64,000 nt of DNA from Nocardioides mesophilus (GCF_014395785.1 NZ_CP060713.1:4424625-4488624), one strand, 5' to 3'. Shown: positions 23,156 through 32,050, counted from the first letter of the stretch. Notes: a model not told the origin generated them from the letters alone. Numbers and translations are program-made.

Positions 23156-24151
23156 TCACAGCGGCCGTTGGTACTGCACCGCGCGGCCGATCGGCCGGTA
23201 GCCGAGCTGCTCGTTGACCGCGATCATGTGGTCGTTGGACTCGGCGTTCCAGGTGTCGACGGTCTCGAGCTGCGGCTCGGCCTCGTGCAGCCAGCGCACC
23301 ATGCCGGCCTTGAGCAGCAGCCCGAGCCGGTGCCCGCGGTGCGCGCGCACGACGCTGGTGTCGTGCTGGTGGCCCAGGCCGGGCCGCTCCCCCTCGACCG
23401 CCACGATCGTGTGCCCGGCGAGGACGCCGGTCTCCCGGTGCCGGGCGAGCAGCCGGTACAGCCGCTGCCCCCGGGCCAGCACGGCGTCCTCGTAGCCGCG
23501 GACCCGCTCCGGCGGGAACACCTCGTCCTCGATGTCCAGGTCGTCGGTCGGCGCGTCGTTGATCGCCGCGGTCAGCTCGGCGACCGCGTCCAGCATCCCG
23601 GCGGGGGTGCGGCCCCCCACCCGGACCAGCTCGTACGCCGCGGCGGCGGCCCGCGCCTCGGCGTACAGCTTCTCGACCAGCTCGGGGTCGACCTCGGCGA
23701 GCACCTGCCGGCGGTTGATCGCCTGCGACCGCCGCTCGAAGCCGTGTCCCTGCGCGAAGGCCGCGAGGCCCGGGTCGTCCCAGGCGTCCGCGCCCACCTT
23801 GGTGCGGCCGCAGGCCCGCGCCTCCTCCAGGAGCCGGGCGAGCAGCGCGGTGCCGACACCGCGGCGCCGTTCGTCGGGATGCACCGACACCCCCAGCCAG
23901 GCGAGGTCGGTGTTGTCCCACTCGCTGGTCCAGAGCTCGCCGGCACCGACCAGCCGACCTGCCTCCCGGACCGCGAACAGGCGCGGCGGCTCGCCGTCCC
24001 AGCCGTGCCGCAGCATCCCGGCCAGGCCCGTCGTGGTCCACGGGTGGCTCCACGGCGCGTCGACCGCGTCGACGGCGTTGTAGAGCCCGACGACCTCCTC
24101 GACGGGGGCAGCCGCCTGCGGCTCGTCGATCCTCAGCTCCTCGATGCCCAT
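23156..24151 (-). CDS. Tandem GNAT-family N-acetyltransferase
   Basis: A 331-residue protein with two GNAT folds. The first (about 40-150) has the acetyl-CoA pyrophosphate loop VSVHPDERRRGVGTALL. The second (about 200-331) has the matching VVRAHRGHRLGLLLKAGMVRWL and ends with VDTWNAESNDHMIAVNEQLGYRPIG, typical of C-terminal GNAT halves. The duplicated layout resembles mycothiol synthase and related actinobacterial acetyltransferases, but the substrate cannot be read from sequence. ATG at 24151 was chosen because the longer in-frame N-terminus is unconserved and Arg/Gly-rich. The gene converges with map. Confidence 0.85.
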   Translation of the reverse strand: MGIEELRIDEPQAAAPVEEVVGLYNAVDAVDAPWSHPWTTTGLAGMLRHGWDGEPPRLFAVREAGRLVGAGELWTSEWDNTDLAWLGVSVHPDERRRGVGTALLARLLEEARACGRTKVGADAWDDPGLAAFAQGHGFERRSQAINRRQVLAEVDPELVEKLYAEARAAAAAYELVRVGGRTPAGMLDAVAELTAAINDAPTDDLDIEDEVFPPERVRGYEDAVLARGQRLYRLLARHRETGVLAGHTIVAVEGERPGLGHQHDTSVVRAHRGHRLGLLLKAGMVRWLHEAEPQLETVDTWNAESNDHMIAVNEQLGYRPIGRAVQYQRPL

Positions 24152-24237
24152 GGCGCCAGGGTCCCCCGCCCGGGCCGCCGGGGCCACCGGTTTTCCCGGG
24201 CGTCCGTGCCGGCTGCGGGACCCGCCGGCGGCGCGAC

Positions 24238-24243
24238 TAGCCT
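24238..24243 (+). promoter_or_regulatory. -10 element of the esterase gene (leaderless)
   Basis: TAGCCT ending 6 bases before the ATG at 24250. Confidence 0.5.
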
Positions 24244-24249
24244 GGCCGC

Positions 24250-25508
24250 ATGTCGCGGTCGTTCCTGGTGCGCCAGCTGCTCGGCTCCGCCCTGACGGGC
24301 AACGCGCTCCGCCCCCCGCAGCACTACCTCGCACAGATCCCTGCGATGTTCGCCGGCTGGCTCAGCGGCGAGCTCGCCCCGCACCTGCTCACGCTGACCG
24401 TTGCCGACACCGCCCTCCAGCTGCGTCGCCGCGATCGGAGCCGGCTCGGCCTGGTGCTGGCCGCGGCGAACACCGTCGGCCTGGCCACGCTCGTCGCTGA
24501 GTCGCTGGGGCGCGGCACCGGGTCGACGCGGCCCTGGTGGAAGGCCTCGGCGCCGACTACGAGCAGCGGCTCCGGGAGACCTACACCGACCTCGACCTGT
24601 CCACGCCGCTGAGCCAGCTGGCCTGGCCGTTCCGTCTCCTCGACGACCCCGGGCATCCCGTCGAGGTGATCCGCGACGTGCCCTACGAGGAGGCGCACGG
24701 ACGCCGCGGGCTGCTGGACGTCTACCGGCAGCGCGGCGCCGACCTCGGTGCCGCGCCGGTGCTGGTCCAGGTCCACGGCGGTGCGTGGACCATCGGCAGC
24801 AAGGACTACCAGGCCCTCCCTCTCATGCACCACATGGCGGCCCGCGGCTGGGTGTGCCTGGCGATCAACTACCGGCTCAGCCCCCGCGACCCCTGGCCGG
24901 CCCACATCGTCGACGTGAAGCGGGCCATCGCCTGGGCCCGCGAGCACGCCCACGAGTACGGCGGCGACCCGTCCTTCCTGGCCATCACCGGAGGCTCGGC
25001 GGGCGGTCACCTGGCCGCCCTCGCGGCGCTGACGCCCGGCGACCCGCGGTGGCAGCCCGGCTTCGAGGACGCCGACACCCATGTGGACGCGGCGGTGCCG
25101 TTCTACGGCGTCTACGACTTCGCCGGGGTCACCGGCACGCCGCGGGCGACGGCGATGCGCGACCGCTTCCTCGGCCCGAGGGTCCTCGTCGCCGACCCGC
25201 GGGAGCGGCTGGCCGACTTCGAGGAGGCCTCTCCCCTGCTCCGCGTCGGCCCGGACGCACCCCCGACGATGCTGATCCACGGCCGCCGCGACTCCCTCGT
25301 CGAGGTCGGCCAGGCCCGGGAGATGGCGCGCACGCTCCGGGCGACCAGCAAGCGCGAGGTGGTCTACGCCGAGCTGCCCGGGGCCCAGCACGCCTTCGAC
25401 ACCTTCCCCTCGATCCGCAGCGCCGCGGTGGTCCGCGGCGTGGAGCGGTTCCTGCGCTGGACCTACGACGCCGCGGTCCAGGCCGCCGTACGCGAGGAGC
25501 AGCGGTGA
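24250..25508 (+). CDS. Alpha/beta hydrolase, LipC/LipQ-type esterase, frameshifted
   Basis: Carboxylesterase of the hormone-sensitive-lipase-like group, like mycobacterial LipC/LipQ (about 419 aa if restored). The N-terminal ~90 residues (MSRSFLVRQLLGSALTGNAL...) form the helical, partly hydrophobic leader seen in that group. The catalytic part has the oxyanion HGGAW near residue 175, the nucleophile elbow GGSAGG near 248, an aspartate in HGRRDSLVEV and a histidine in GAQHAFDTF. The two parts are in different frames: adding one G at 24520-24522 joins ESLGRGTG to VDAALVEGLGADYEQ. ATG at 24250 is six bases after TAGCCT. The stop overlaps the next gene by four bases. Confidence 0.83.
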
Positions 25509-26155
25509 GCGCGATACCTCCCGAGCTGCTGGCCCGCGCCCGCGCCGCGAAAGGGTTCATGCCCGAGGACGAGGGCGACCTGCTGCACCGGGTCGCGCTC
25601 GAGCAGCTGCGTCACGGACCCGGCCTCGAGGTCGGCAGCTACTGCGGCAAGTCCGCGATCTACCTGGGCGCGGCCGCACGCGCGGTCGGCGGCACGGTCT
25701 TCACCGTGGACCACCACCGCGGGTCCGAGGAGAACCAGGTGGGCTGGGAGTACCACGACCCGACGCTCGCCGACCCGGCCACCGGCCGCCTCGACACGCT
25801 GGCGACCTTCCGCCGCACCATCGCCGACGCCGGGCTCGAGGAGCAGGTGGTGGCGGTGGTCGGCCGGTCCACGACGGTGTCGCGGCACTGGCGCACCCCG
25901 CTGTCGCTGCTGTTCGTCGACGGCGGGCACACCGACGAGCACGCCGGCAACGACTACACCGGCTTCGGGCGCTGGGTCTCCCGCGACGCCGTGATGGTCG
26001 TCCACGACGTCTTCCCCGACCCGGCCGACGGAGGCCAGGCGCCCTACCGGGTCTACCTGCGGGCGCTGGCGTGCGGCTTCGAGGAGACCGCCTCGCTCGG
26101 CTCCATGCGGGTGCTCACCCGGGTCGGCGGCGACGCCGGCGACCCGGTCAGCTGA
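25505..26155 (+). CDS. Class I SAM-dependent methyltransferase
   Basis: A 216-residue methyltransferase. The SAM-binding motif I is GLEVGSYCGKSAIYLGAAA, followed by VFTVDHHRGSEENQVGW, then LSLLFVDGGHTDEHAGNDY and VMVVHDVFPDP, the pattern of the Methyltransf_24 type. The GTG at 25505 overlaps the esterase stop (GTGA), so the two are coupled and may act on the same ester or lipid substrate; this is inference. The last eight bases overlap the end of the convergent prenyltransferase-like gene. Confidence 0.82.
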   Translation: MSAIPPELLARARAAKGFMPEDEGDLLHRVALEQLRHGPGLEVGSYCGKSAIYLGAAARAVGGTVFTVDHHRGSEENQVGWEYHDPTLADPATGRLDTLATFRRTIADAGLEEQVVAVVGRSTTVSRHWRTPLSLLFVDGGHTDEHAGNDYTGFGRWVSRDAVMVVHDVFPDPADGGQAPYRVYLRALACGFEETASLGSMRVLTRVGGDAGDPVS

Positions 26156-27236
26156 CCTGGCCGCGGGCGCCGCTGCGCACGCAGCCGCACTGCAGGCCGG
26201 TCACGGGGACGTCGTCTGGGAGCGTGCTGCCGCGGAAGATGTCCGAGCCCGGCGTGGTCCGCGACAGCGCGTCGACCGCGAGCAGGACGGCGGCGGAGGT
26301 GTACGTCGTGTGCTCCTCCGGCCAGATGGCCTGGTCGGGGTAGACGTAGCCGGTCCAGTAGCTGCCGTCCTCGCCGCGCAGGTGCTGCATCTCGTGCACC
26401 AGCGTCCGCGCCCGGTCCTGGTCGCCGACGGCGTCGAGGGCGAGCGCGAGCTCGCAGGTCTCGGCCCCGGTGACCCACGGGTTGGTGTCCACGCAGCGGA
26501 TCCCGAGACCCGGCACCACGAAGTCGTGCCAGCGGGAGGCCAGCAGCGCCCGGGCGTCCGGGCCGCGGACCGCACCGCCGAGCACCGGGTAGTACCAGTC
26601 CATCGAGTACGCCGACTTGTCCAGGAACAGGTCCCGGTGCCGGCGCAGCGCGTGCCCGAGCCGGCCGCAGGCGAGCGCCCAGTCCGGCTGCGGCTCCTCG
26701 AGCAGCGCCGCGATCGCCAGGCCGGCCCGCAGCGCCTGGTAGATGCTCGAGCTGCCGGCCAGCAGCGCACTGTCGTCCACGCGTCCCTCGGCGTCCCGGG
26801 CCCAGGCGATCCCGCCGAAGGGCACCTGCAGCCCGACCACGAAGTCCAGCGCGGCCCGGACCGCCGGCCACGTCCGGCGTACGAAGCTCTCGTCGCGTCG
26901 GACCAGCCAGTGGTGCCAGACGCCGACCGCGAGGTAGGCGCTCATGTTCGTCTCGGCGACGGGGTCGTCGACCCGGCCGCCGAGGAAGGTCATCGGCCAG
27001 GAGCCGTCGGGCCGCTGGGTCTCCAGGCACCAGTCGTAGGCACGGTGCGCGGCCTCGACCTCGCCCCCCACCAGCAGCGCCATCGCCGCCTCGACGTGGT
27101 TCCACACGTCGGTGTGCTGGCCCTGCGCCCACGGCAGGGCACCATCGGGCTCCTGGAGGGCGGCGACGGAGGCGGCGGTGGCGGCGACCTCCGCGGCGCT
27201 GATCAGCCCGGGGAGGGCCGGGAGCTCAGGACGCAT
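26148..27236 (-). CDS. Prenyltransferase/terpene-cyclase-like alpha-barrel protein
   Basis: A 362-residue protein with the helical-barrel repeats of the prenyltransferase/squalene-oxidase superfamily: ETQRPDGSWP, LRGEDGSYWTGYVYPD and repeated Asp/Trp-rich helices (HTDVWNHVEAAMALL). The classical catalytic DXDD of triterpene cyclases is not obvious, so it may be a non-cyclase member of the fold. It is the last gene of a three-gene minus-strand unit (GT4, methyltransferase, this gene) and overlaps the methyltransferase by 11 bases, implying a shared pathway, possibly on a polyprenyl or glycolipid substrate. Confidence 0.7.
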   Translation of the reverse strand: MRPELPALPGLISAAEVAATAASVAALQEPDGALPWAQGQHTDVWNHVEAAMALLVGGEVEAAHRAYDWCLETQRPDGSWPMTFLGGRVDDPVAETNMSAYLAVGVWHHWLVRRDESFVRRTWPAVRAALDFVVGLQVPFGGIAWARDAEGRVDDSALLAGSSSIYQALRAGLAIAALLEEPQPDWALACGRLGHALRRHRDLFLDKSAYSMDWYYPVLGGAVRGPDARALLASRWHDFVVPGLGIRCVDTNPWVTGAETCELALALDAVGDQDRARTLVHEMQHLRGEDGSYWTGYVYPDQAIWPEEHTTYTSAAVLLAVDALSRTTPGSDIFRGSTLPDDVPVTGLQCGCVRSGARGQVS

Positions 27237-27945
27237 CCGGCTTGCGCAGGTAGACGACCAGGCTCTTGCCGACCAGCGGGTTGAGCACCCGCTCGGCGAC
27301 CCGGGTCAGCCTCGGCCGCTTCATGATGTCCCAGACCAGCAGCCGGTGGTAGCCCTTGACCAGCGGGTGCTGGTCGTTGTCGACGCCGACCGCGCACTTG
27401 AGCCACCAGTACGGCGCGTGCAGGGCGTGCGCGTGGTGCCGGCCGAGCAGCTCCAGCCCGGCCGCCTCCAGCTTCCCCACCAGCTCGTCGCCGGTGTAGA
27501 TCCGGACGTGGCCGCCCTCCACCTCGTGGTAGGCGTCGGAGAGCGCCCAGCACACCTTCTCCGGCAGCCAGCGCGGCACGGTCACGGCGATCGTGCCGCC
27601 CGGGCGCAGCACCCGGACCAGCTCGGCGATCGCGGCGGTGTCGTCGGGGATGTGCTCGAGGACCTCCGCGGCGACGACCCGGTCGAACTCGGCGTCGGGG
27701 AACGGCATCGCGAGCGCGTCGCCCTGCTTGATGTCGGCCTCCGCCCCGGCCGGCACCTCGCCGGCGACCCTCATCGCGCCGAACAGCTCCAGGACACCGG
27801 CGAGCTCGTCGCCGTCCTGGTCGAAGGCCACCACGTCGGCGCCCCTGCGGAACATCTCGAACGCGTGCCGGCCGGCGCCGCAGCCCATGTCGAGGACGCG
27901 CTCACCGGCCCGCAGCCCGAGCCGGTCGAAGTCCACGGTCAGCAT
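27226..27945 (-). CDS. Class I SAM-dependent methyltransferase (Methyltransf_11 type)
   Basis: A 239-residue methyltransferase with motif I VLDMGCGAGRHAFEMFRRG, motif II region VVAFDQDGDEL, QGDALAMPFPDAEFDRVVAAEVLEHI and LRPGGTIAVTVPRWLPE. The C-terminal third has an aromatic-rich insert (HAHALHAPYWWLKC) that could bind a hydrophobic acceptor. ATG at 27945 follows GAGGAG and overlaps the end of the upstream glycosyltransferase by seven bases; its own 3' end overlaps the prenyltransferase-like gene. Likely modifies the product of the adjacent GT4. Confidence 0.88.
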   Translation of the reverse strand: MLTVDFDRLGLRAGERVLDMGCGAGRHAFEMFRRGADVVAFDQDGDELAGVLELFGAMRVAGEVPAGAEADIKQGDALAMPFPDAEFDRVVAAEVLEHIPDDTAAIAELVRVLRPGGTIAVTVPRWLPEKVCWALSDAYHEVEGGHVRIYTGDELVGKLEAAGLELLGRHHAHALHAPYWWLKCAVGVDNDQHPLVKGYHRLLVWDIMKRPRLTRVAERVLNPLVGKSLVVYLRKPDAS

Positions 27946-29237
27946 CGTCGTCTCCTCGTCACCCGTGCCAGCCGGGGCTCTTCTCTGGTGGGACCGGCGC
28001 CGGCGGCCGCCTCGACGGCCTCGCGGTACGCGGCGGCGGTCCGCTCGGCCACGGCCCGCCAGCCGAACTCGTCGAGGGCGCGCTGTCGACCGGCGGCCCC
28101 CATCCGGGCCCGGCGGTCCGGGTCGTCGAGCAGCGCCTCGAGCGCCAGCACGAGCTCGCCGACGTCGCCGGGCGTGACCAGCTCGGCGCACAGCCCCTCG
28201 GGGCCGACGACCTCCGGGATCGCCCCGGCCCGGCTGACCACCAGCGGCGTGGCGCAGGCCATCGCCTCCACGGTGGGCAGCGAGAAGCCCTCGTAGAGCG
28301 ACGGCACGCAGGCGATCTCGGCCGAGCCGACGACGGCGGCGAGCTCGGCGTCGGAGATCCCGTGCACGAACCGCACCGCGTCGCCGATCGCGAGCCGCTC
28401 GATGAGCTGCTCGGTCGGTCCGCCCGGCTTGGGCCGGCTGACCAGCAGCAGCTCCACGTCGCGTTCGGTGCGCAGCTTGGCGAACGCCTCGAGGAGCACG
28501 CCGGTGCCCTTCATCGGGGTGTCGGCGCTGGCCATCGCCACGATGCGGCCGGGCACCCGCGGGGCCACCGCCTCGTCGGGAGGACGGAAGGCCGAGTCCA
28601 CGCCGAGCGGCACGACCCGGATCCGCTCCGGGTCCACGCCGAAGTCCGCGACGATGTCCCGCGCCGAGCTCTCGCTGACCGTGAGGACGGTGGCCAGCCG
28701 GCGGGCCACCCGCGCCTGCATGCGCAGGAAGCCGTACCAGCGGCGCAGGCCCAGCCGCTTCTTCCAGGTGCCGGCCGCGGCCAGGTCGACGCGGCGGTCG
28801 AACGTGATCGGGTGGTGGATGGTGGCCACCAGCGGCAGACCGGCCCGCTCCAGGCCGAGCAGCGCGTCGCCGAGCGTCTGGTTGTCGTGGACCACGTCGA
28901 AGTCGTCGAGCCGCTCCCGGAGCATCCGGGCCACCCGCAGGCTGAAGGTGCGCGGCTCCGGGAAACCGGCGGTCCACATCGTCGCGACCTCCAGCACGTC
29001 CACGGCGTCGCGGATCTCCGAGGGCCGCGGGGTCCGGAACGGGTCCGGCTCGCGGTAGAGGTCGAGGCTGGGCACCGGGGTGAGCCGGACCCCGGGGTCG
29101 AGCTCGGGATAGGGCTGACCGGAGAAGACCTCGACCTCGTGGCCGAGGGCGACGAGCTCGCGGCTCAGGTGCCGGACGTAGACACCCTGCCCGCCACAGT
29201 GCGGCTTGCTGCGGTAGGACAGCAGAGCGATGCGCAA
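27939..29237 (-). CDS. Glycosyltransferase family 4
   Basis: A 432-residue GT-B glycosyltransferase. The N-terminal domain begins RIALLSYRSKPHCGGQGVYV with the typical GGQGVYVRHL loop; the C-terminal GT4 domain has VVPLGVDSAF, VRFVHGISDAELAAVVGSAEIACVPSLYEGFSLPTVEAMAC (the family EX7E region) and PEVVGPEGLCAELVTPGD. The start is a TTG at 29237 with GGGAG seven bases upstream; no in-frame ATG gives a better start. First gene of the GT4-methyltransferase-prenyltransferase-like operon, divergent from the KstR-like regulator and sharing its operator region. A CACAAT -10 lies at 29300-29305. Confidence 0.9.
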   Translation of the reverse strand: MRIALLSYRSKPHCGGQGVYVRHLSRELVALGHEVEVFSGQPYPELDPGVRLTPVPSLDLYREPDPFRTPRPSEIRDAVDVLEVATMWTAGFPEPRTFSLRVARMLRERLDDFDVVHDNQTLGDALLGLERAGLPLVATIHHPITFDRRVDLAAAGTWKKRLGLRRWYGFLRMQARVARRLATVLTVSESSARDIVADFGVDPERIRVVPLGVDSAFRPPDEAVAPRVPGRIVAMASADTPMKGTGVLLEAFAKLRTERDVELLLVSRPKPGGPTEQLIERLAIGDAVRFVHGISDAELAAVVGSAEIACVPSLYEGFSLPTVEAMACATPLVVSRAGAIPEVVGPEGLCAELVTPGDVGELVLALEALLDDPDRRARMGAAGRQRALDEFGWRAVAERTAAAYREAVEAAAGAGPTREEPRLARVTRRRRC

Positions 29238-29285
29238 GCCGGTCTCCCGCAGCGGTCTCGAAGGGTCATGGTCGGTCCAGAGGGG

Positions 29286-29299
29286 TGCAACAGGTTCCT
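29286..29299. promoter_or_regulatory. KstR-type operator between GT4 and TetR
   Basis: TGCAACAGGTTCCT matches 7 of the 8 defined bases of the mycobacterial KstR motif TNNAACNNGTTNNA. It lies upstream of the TAGCCT -10 of the TetR gene (29320-29325) and next to the minus-strand CACAAT -10 of GT4, so one repressor could control both. Confidence 0.6.
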
Positions 29300-29319
29300 A
29301 TTGTGCAGGTCGCCGGTGC

Positions 29320-29325
29320 TAGCCT
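29320..29325 (+). promoter_or_regulatory. -10 element of the KstR-like gene
   Basis: TAGCCT with a short leader of about 38 bases to the TTG start, which carries its own AGGAGG. Confidence 0.4.
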
Positions 29326-29369
29326 GGTCGTCGCCCTGGACCCGTGAGAAGCGCAGGAGGGCCACGGTC

Positions 29370-30011
29370 TTGACCGCCACCGCGTCGCTGACCGTCGACA
29401 CGCTGGGCTCGGCCACGCAGCGCGAGCGGCACCAGCGGATCCTCGACGTCACCCTCGAGCTGGCCACCGCCGGCGGCTACGACGCCGTGCAGATGCGCGA
29501 GGTCGCCGATCGCGCCGGGGTCGCGATGGGCACCCTCTACCGCTACTTCCCCTCCAAGCTGCACCTGCTGGTCAGCTGCCTGGCCCGGGAGCTGGAGCGC
29601 TCGAACGCCCGGCTGGACCGTCGGCCGGTGAGCGGCGGCACCGCCGCGGACCGGGTCGCGCACGTCCTGGACAAGATGACCCAGGGGCTGCGCCGCGACC
29701 CGCACCTGACCGAGGCGCTGACCCGGGCGTTCATGTTCGCCGACGCCTCCGTGGCCGCCGAGATCGCGGTCGTCGAGGGCCACGTCTCGCACCTCCTGCT
29801 GCACGCGATGGCCGGTCCCGAGCCCGACCCCGAGGCCGGCACCGGCCCCGGGACCGCACCCGGGGGCGAGGCCCAGCGCGACGTCGCCAAGGTGATCGGC
29901 GACGTGTGGCTGGCCAGCCTGGTCCAGTGGGTGACCGGTCGCACCTCCGCCGAGGACGTCTCGCGCTCGCTCGACGTCGCGGTGCGGCTGCTGCTCAGCG
30001 GATCCCGGTGA
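29370..30011 (+). CDS. TetR-family repressor, KstR-like
   Basis: A 213-residue TetR regulator. The start is TTG at 29370, nine bases after AGGAGG (29355-29360). The helix-turn-helix region VQMREVADRAGVAMGTLYRYF and the flanking LGSATQRERHQRILDVT and FPSKLHLLVSCLARELER closely follow mycobacterial KstR, as do LTEALTRAFMFADASVAAE and VIGDVWLASLVQWVTGRTSAEDV in the ligand domain. KstR represses cholesterol-catabolism genes and responds to a sterol CoA thioester; whether this protein binds a sterol is unproven. A 15-residue Pro/Gly/Glu linker near residues 150-168 is an insertion. A KstR-type palindrome upstream supports autoregulation. Confidence 0.85.
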   Translation: MTATASLTVDTLGSATQRERHQRILDVTLELATAGGYDAVQMREVADRAGVAMGTLYRYFPSKLHLLVSCLARELERSNARLDRRPVSGGTAADRVAHVLDKMTQGLRRDPHLTEALTRAFMFADASVAAEIAVVEGHVSHLLLHAMAGPEPDPEAGTGPGTAPGGEAQRDVAKVIGDVWLASLVQWVTGRTSAEDVSRSLDVAVRLLLSGSR

Positions 30012-30064
30012 CCCGCTCCCCCGACGACCCGGGCGTCCCTGCCACCCCGCCCGCCCCGCGGCGA

Positions 30065-30070
30065 TAGCCT
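30065..30070 (+). promoter_or_regulatory. -10 element of the serine hydrolase gene (leaderless)
   Basis: TAGCCT ending 7 bases before the ATG at 30078. Confidence 0.5.
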
Positions 30071-30077
30071 GCCGCCC

Positions 30078-30977
30078 ATGCCCGATCAGCCTGACCTGCC
30101 CGAGTCCGCCGCGGCGTCGCTGCTGCCCACCCTGCCGGCCGAGCTCGGCGCGGCGGTGCGCGAGTGCGCCGACGACCTGGTCGCCGCCTCGCCGCAGCGC
30201 ACCGGCACGGTGTCGGTCTGGCTGGGCGACCTCGACCTCGCCGTGCACCTGAGCCACGACGCCGACGCCGAGCACTACGCCGCCAGCACGATGAAGCTGC
30301 CGCTGCTGCTCGCGGCCTACCGACGCCACGAGGACGGCTCCCTCGACCTCGACGCCGAGGTGCCCGTGCACAACCGGTTCGCCTCCGCGGCGGACGGCAC
30401 GGCGTACTCCCTAGACCGCGACGACGACCAGGACGACGAGACCTGGGAGCTGGTCGGTGGCCGCAGCTCGCTGCGCCGGCTCGCCGAGCACGCCACCGTG
30501 AGGTCGGGCAACCTCGCCACGAACCTGCTGCTGGAGCACGTCGGCGCCGGTGCCGTCGCCTCGGTGCTCTCCGACGCGGGCTGCTCCTCGTCGACGACGC
30601 TGCTGCGCGGGATCGAGGACGCCGTGGCCCGGGAGGCGGGCCTGGACAACGTCGTGACCGCGGCCGACCTCGGGCAGGTGCTGCGCGGCATCGGCAACCG
30701 CTCGCTGGCCCAGCCGGCGACCTGCGTCGCGGTCGAGGAGGTGCTGTCGCGGCAGACCTACCGCGACGGGATCCCCGCCGGGGTGCCGGCCGGTACGCCC
30801 GTCGCCAACAAGACCGGCTGGGTCGAGGGGGTCAGCCACGACGTGGCCCTGGTCCGGCCCGAGCGTCGGCCCGCCTACGTGCTGGTGGTGCTGACCTCCG
30901 TCGACGTGCCGGAGGAGACGGCCACCGAGGCCATCGCCGACATCAGCGCGCTGGTCTGGGAGGGGTGGCACCGGTGA
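30078..30977 (+). CDS. Class A beta-lactamase-like serine hydrolase
   Basis: A 299-residue serine hydrolase of the penicillin-recognising fold. The SxxK motif is ASTMK with S70 and K73, SxN is SGN (in TVRSGNLA), and KTG is NKTGW. The fold is therefore complete, but no signal peptide is visible, so the protein is predicted to be cytoplasmic, unlike true beta-lactamases. It overlaps the dipeptide epimerase by four bases and is grouped with an NlpC/P60 gene, which suggests action on peptidoglycan-derived or other small peptides rather than drug resistance. ATG is seven bases after TAGCCT. Confidence 0.8.
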   Translation: MPDQPDLPESAAASLLPTLPAELGAAVRECADDLVAASPQRTGTVSVWLGDLDLAVHLSHDADAEHYAASTMKLPLLLAAYRRHEDGSLDLDAEVPVHNRFASAADGTAYSLDRDDDQDDETWELVGGRSSLRRLAEHATVRSGNLATNLLLEHVGAGAVASVLSDAGCSSSTTLLRGIEDAVAREAGLDNVVTAADLGQVLRGIGNRSLAQPATCVAVEEVLSRQTYRDGIPAGVPAGTPVANKTGWVEGVSHDVALVRPERRPAYVLVVLTSVDVPEETATEAIADISALVWEGWHR

Positions 30978-32050
30978 CCCGGGTGGCCGGGGTCGCGACC
31001 ACCCGACTGTCCGCGCGGCTGCACACGCCGTTCGTCACCGCGCTGCGCCGCACCACCACCGTGGACACGGTCGTGGTCCGCGTCACCGACAGCGACGGCG
31101 TCACCGGCTGGGGCGAGGCGCCGCAGGTGTGGCAGGTGACCGGCGAGTCGCTCGCCGGCGCCGAGGCCTGCCTGGAGGGACCGCTGGCGGCGGTGGTCAC
31201 GGGGCGGTCCGTCGAGGACCTGGCCGCGACCTGCCGGGCCGTGCAGCACGCGGTCGCCGGGAACCACGGCGCGAAGGCGGCCCTCGACGTCGCCCTGCAC
31301 GACCTCGCCGCCCGCCGGCAGGGGCTCAGCCTGCCCCGGTTCCTGGGCACCGACGTGCACCGGCTGCCCACCGACGTCACGCTGGCCGCCGGCGACGCCG
31401 GGACCCTCGCCGCCACGGCCGGCCAACGGGTCGGTGACGGCTTCGAGGTGCTGAAGATGAAGGTCGGCACCGACGCCGCGACCGACGTCGCTCGGGTGCT
31501 CGCGGTGCGGGAGGCGGTCGGCCCGGACGTCTCGCTGCGCCTCGACGCCAACCAGGGCTGGACCCCGCGCGAGGCGGTGACCGTGGTCTCCGCGCTCGAG
31601 GACGCCGGTGCCGCCGTCGAGCTGGTGGAGCAGCCGGTGCCGGCCGCGGACCTGGACGGCCTGGCGTGGGTCACCGCGCGCGTCGGTACGCCGGTGATGG
31701 CCGACGAGTCGGTCTACGGCCTCCGCGACCTCGTCGAGGTGATCCGGAGGCGGGCCGCCGACCACGTCAACGTGAAGCTCGCCAAGTGCGGTGGCCTCTC
31801 GGTCGGCCGGGCGTTGCTCGACCTGGCCCACGCGCACGGGATGGGGACGATCGTCGGGTCGATGATGGAGTCGCCGCTCGGCGTCGGCGCGGCCGCCAGC
31901 CTGGCCGCGGCGGCCGGCACCACCCTGGTGCCGGACCTGGACGCGGCGTGGTGGCTCGCCGCCTCACCCTTCCACGGCGGGCTCAGCTACGACGGCGCCT
32001 CGGTCGTGCTGCCCGACACCGCCGGCCTCGGCGTCGAGGGGCTGCGATGA
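30974..32050 (+). CDS. Dipeptide epimerase (L-Ala-D/L-Glu epimerase-like), enolase superfamily
   Basis: A 358-residue muconate-lactonising/mandelate-racemase-type enzyme. Catalytic lysines sit in LKMKVG (K163 of KMK) and in VKLAKCGG (K268/K271); metal ligands are in LRLDANQGW, ELVEQPVP and VMADESVYG. This set matches L-Ala-D/L-Glu epimerases used in murein peptide recycling. GTG at 30974 overlaps the serine hydrolase stop, and the stop overlaps the NlpC/P60 ATG, so the three genes are translationally coupled. Specificity for L-Ala-Glu is inferred from the neighbours. Confidence 0.85.
   Translation: MTRVAGVATTRLSARLHTPFVTALRRTTTVDTVVVRVTDSDGVTGWGEAPQVWQVTGESLAGAEACLEGPLAAVVTGRSVEDLAATCRAVQHAVAGNHGAKAALDVALHDLAARRQGLSLPRFLGTDVHRLPTDVTLAAGDAGTLAATAGQRVGDGFEVLKMKVGTDAATDVARVLAVREAVGPDVSLRLDANQGWTPREAVTVVSALEDAGAAVELVEQPVPAADLDGLAWVTARVGTPVMADESVYGLRDLVEVIRRRAADHVNVKLAKCGGLSVGRALLDLAHAHGMGTIVGSMMESPLGVGAAASLAAAAGTTLVPDLDAAWWLAASPFHGGLSYDGASVVLPDTAGLGVEGLR

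Noticed and set aside
23156..24334. Longer 392-residue form of the tandem GNAT protein
   Set aside because: The extra 61 N-terminal residues are Arg/Gly/Pro-rich, unlike a GNAT start, and overlap the divergent esterase gene.
30078..30977. Antibiotic-resistance beta-lactamase
   Set aside because: The serine-hydrolase motifs are present but there is no signal peptide, and the gene is coupled to peptide-recycling genes, so a resistance role is not supported.
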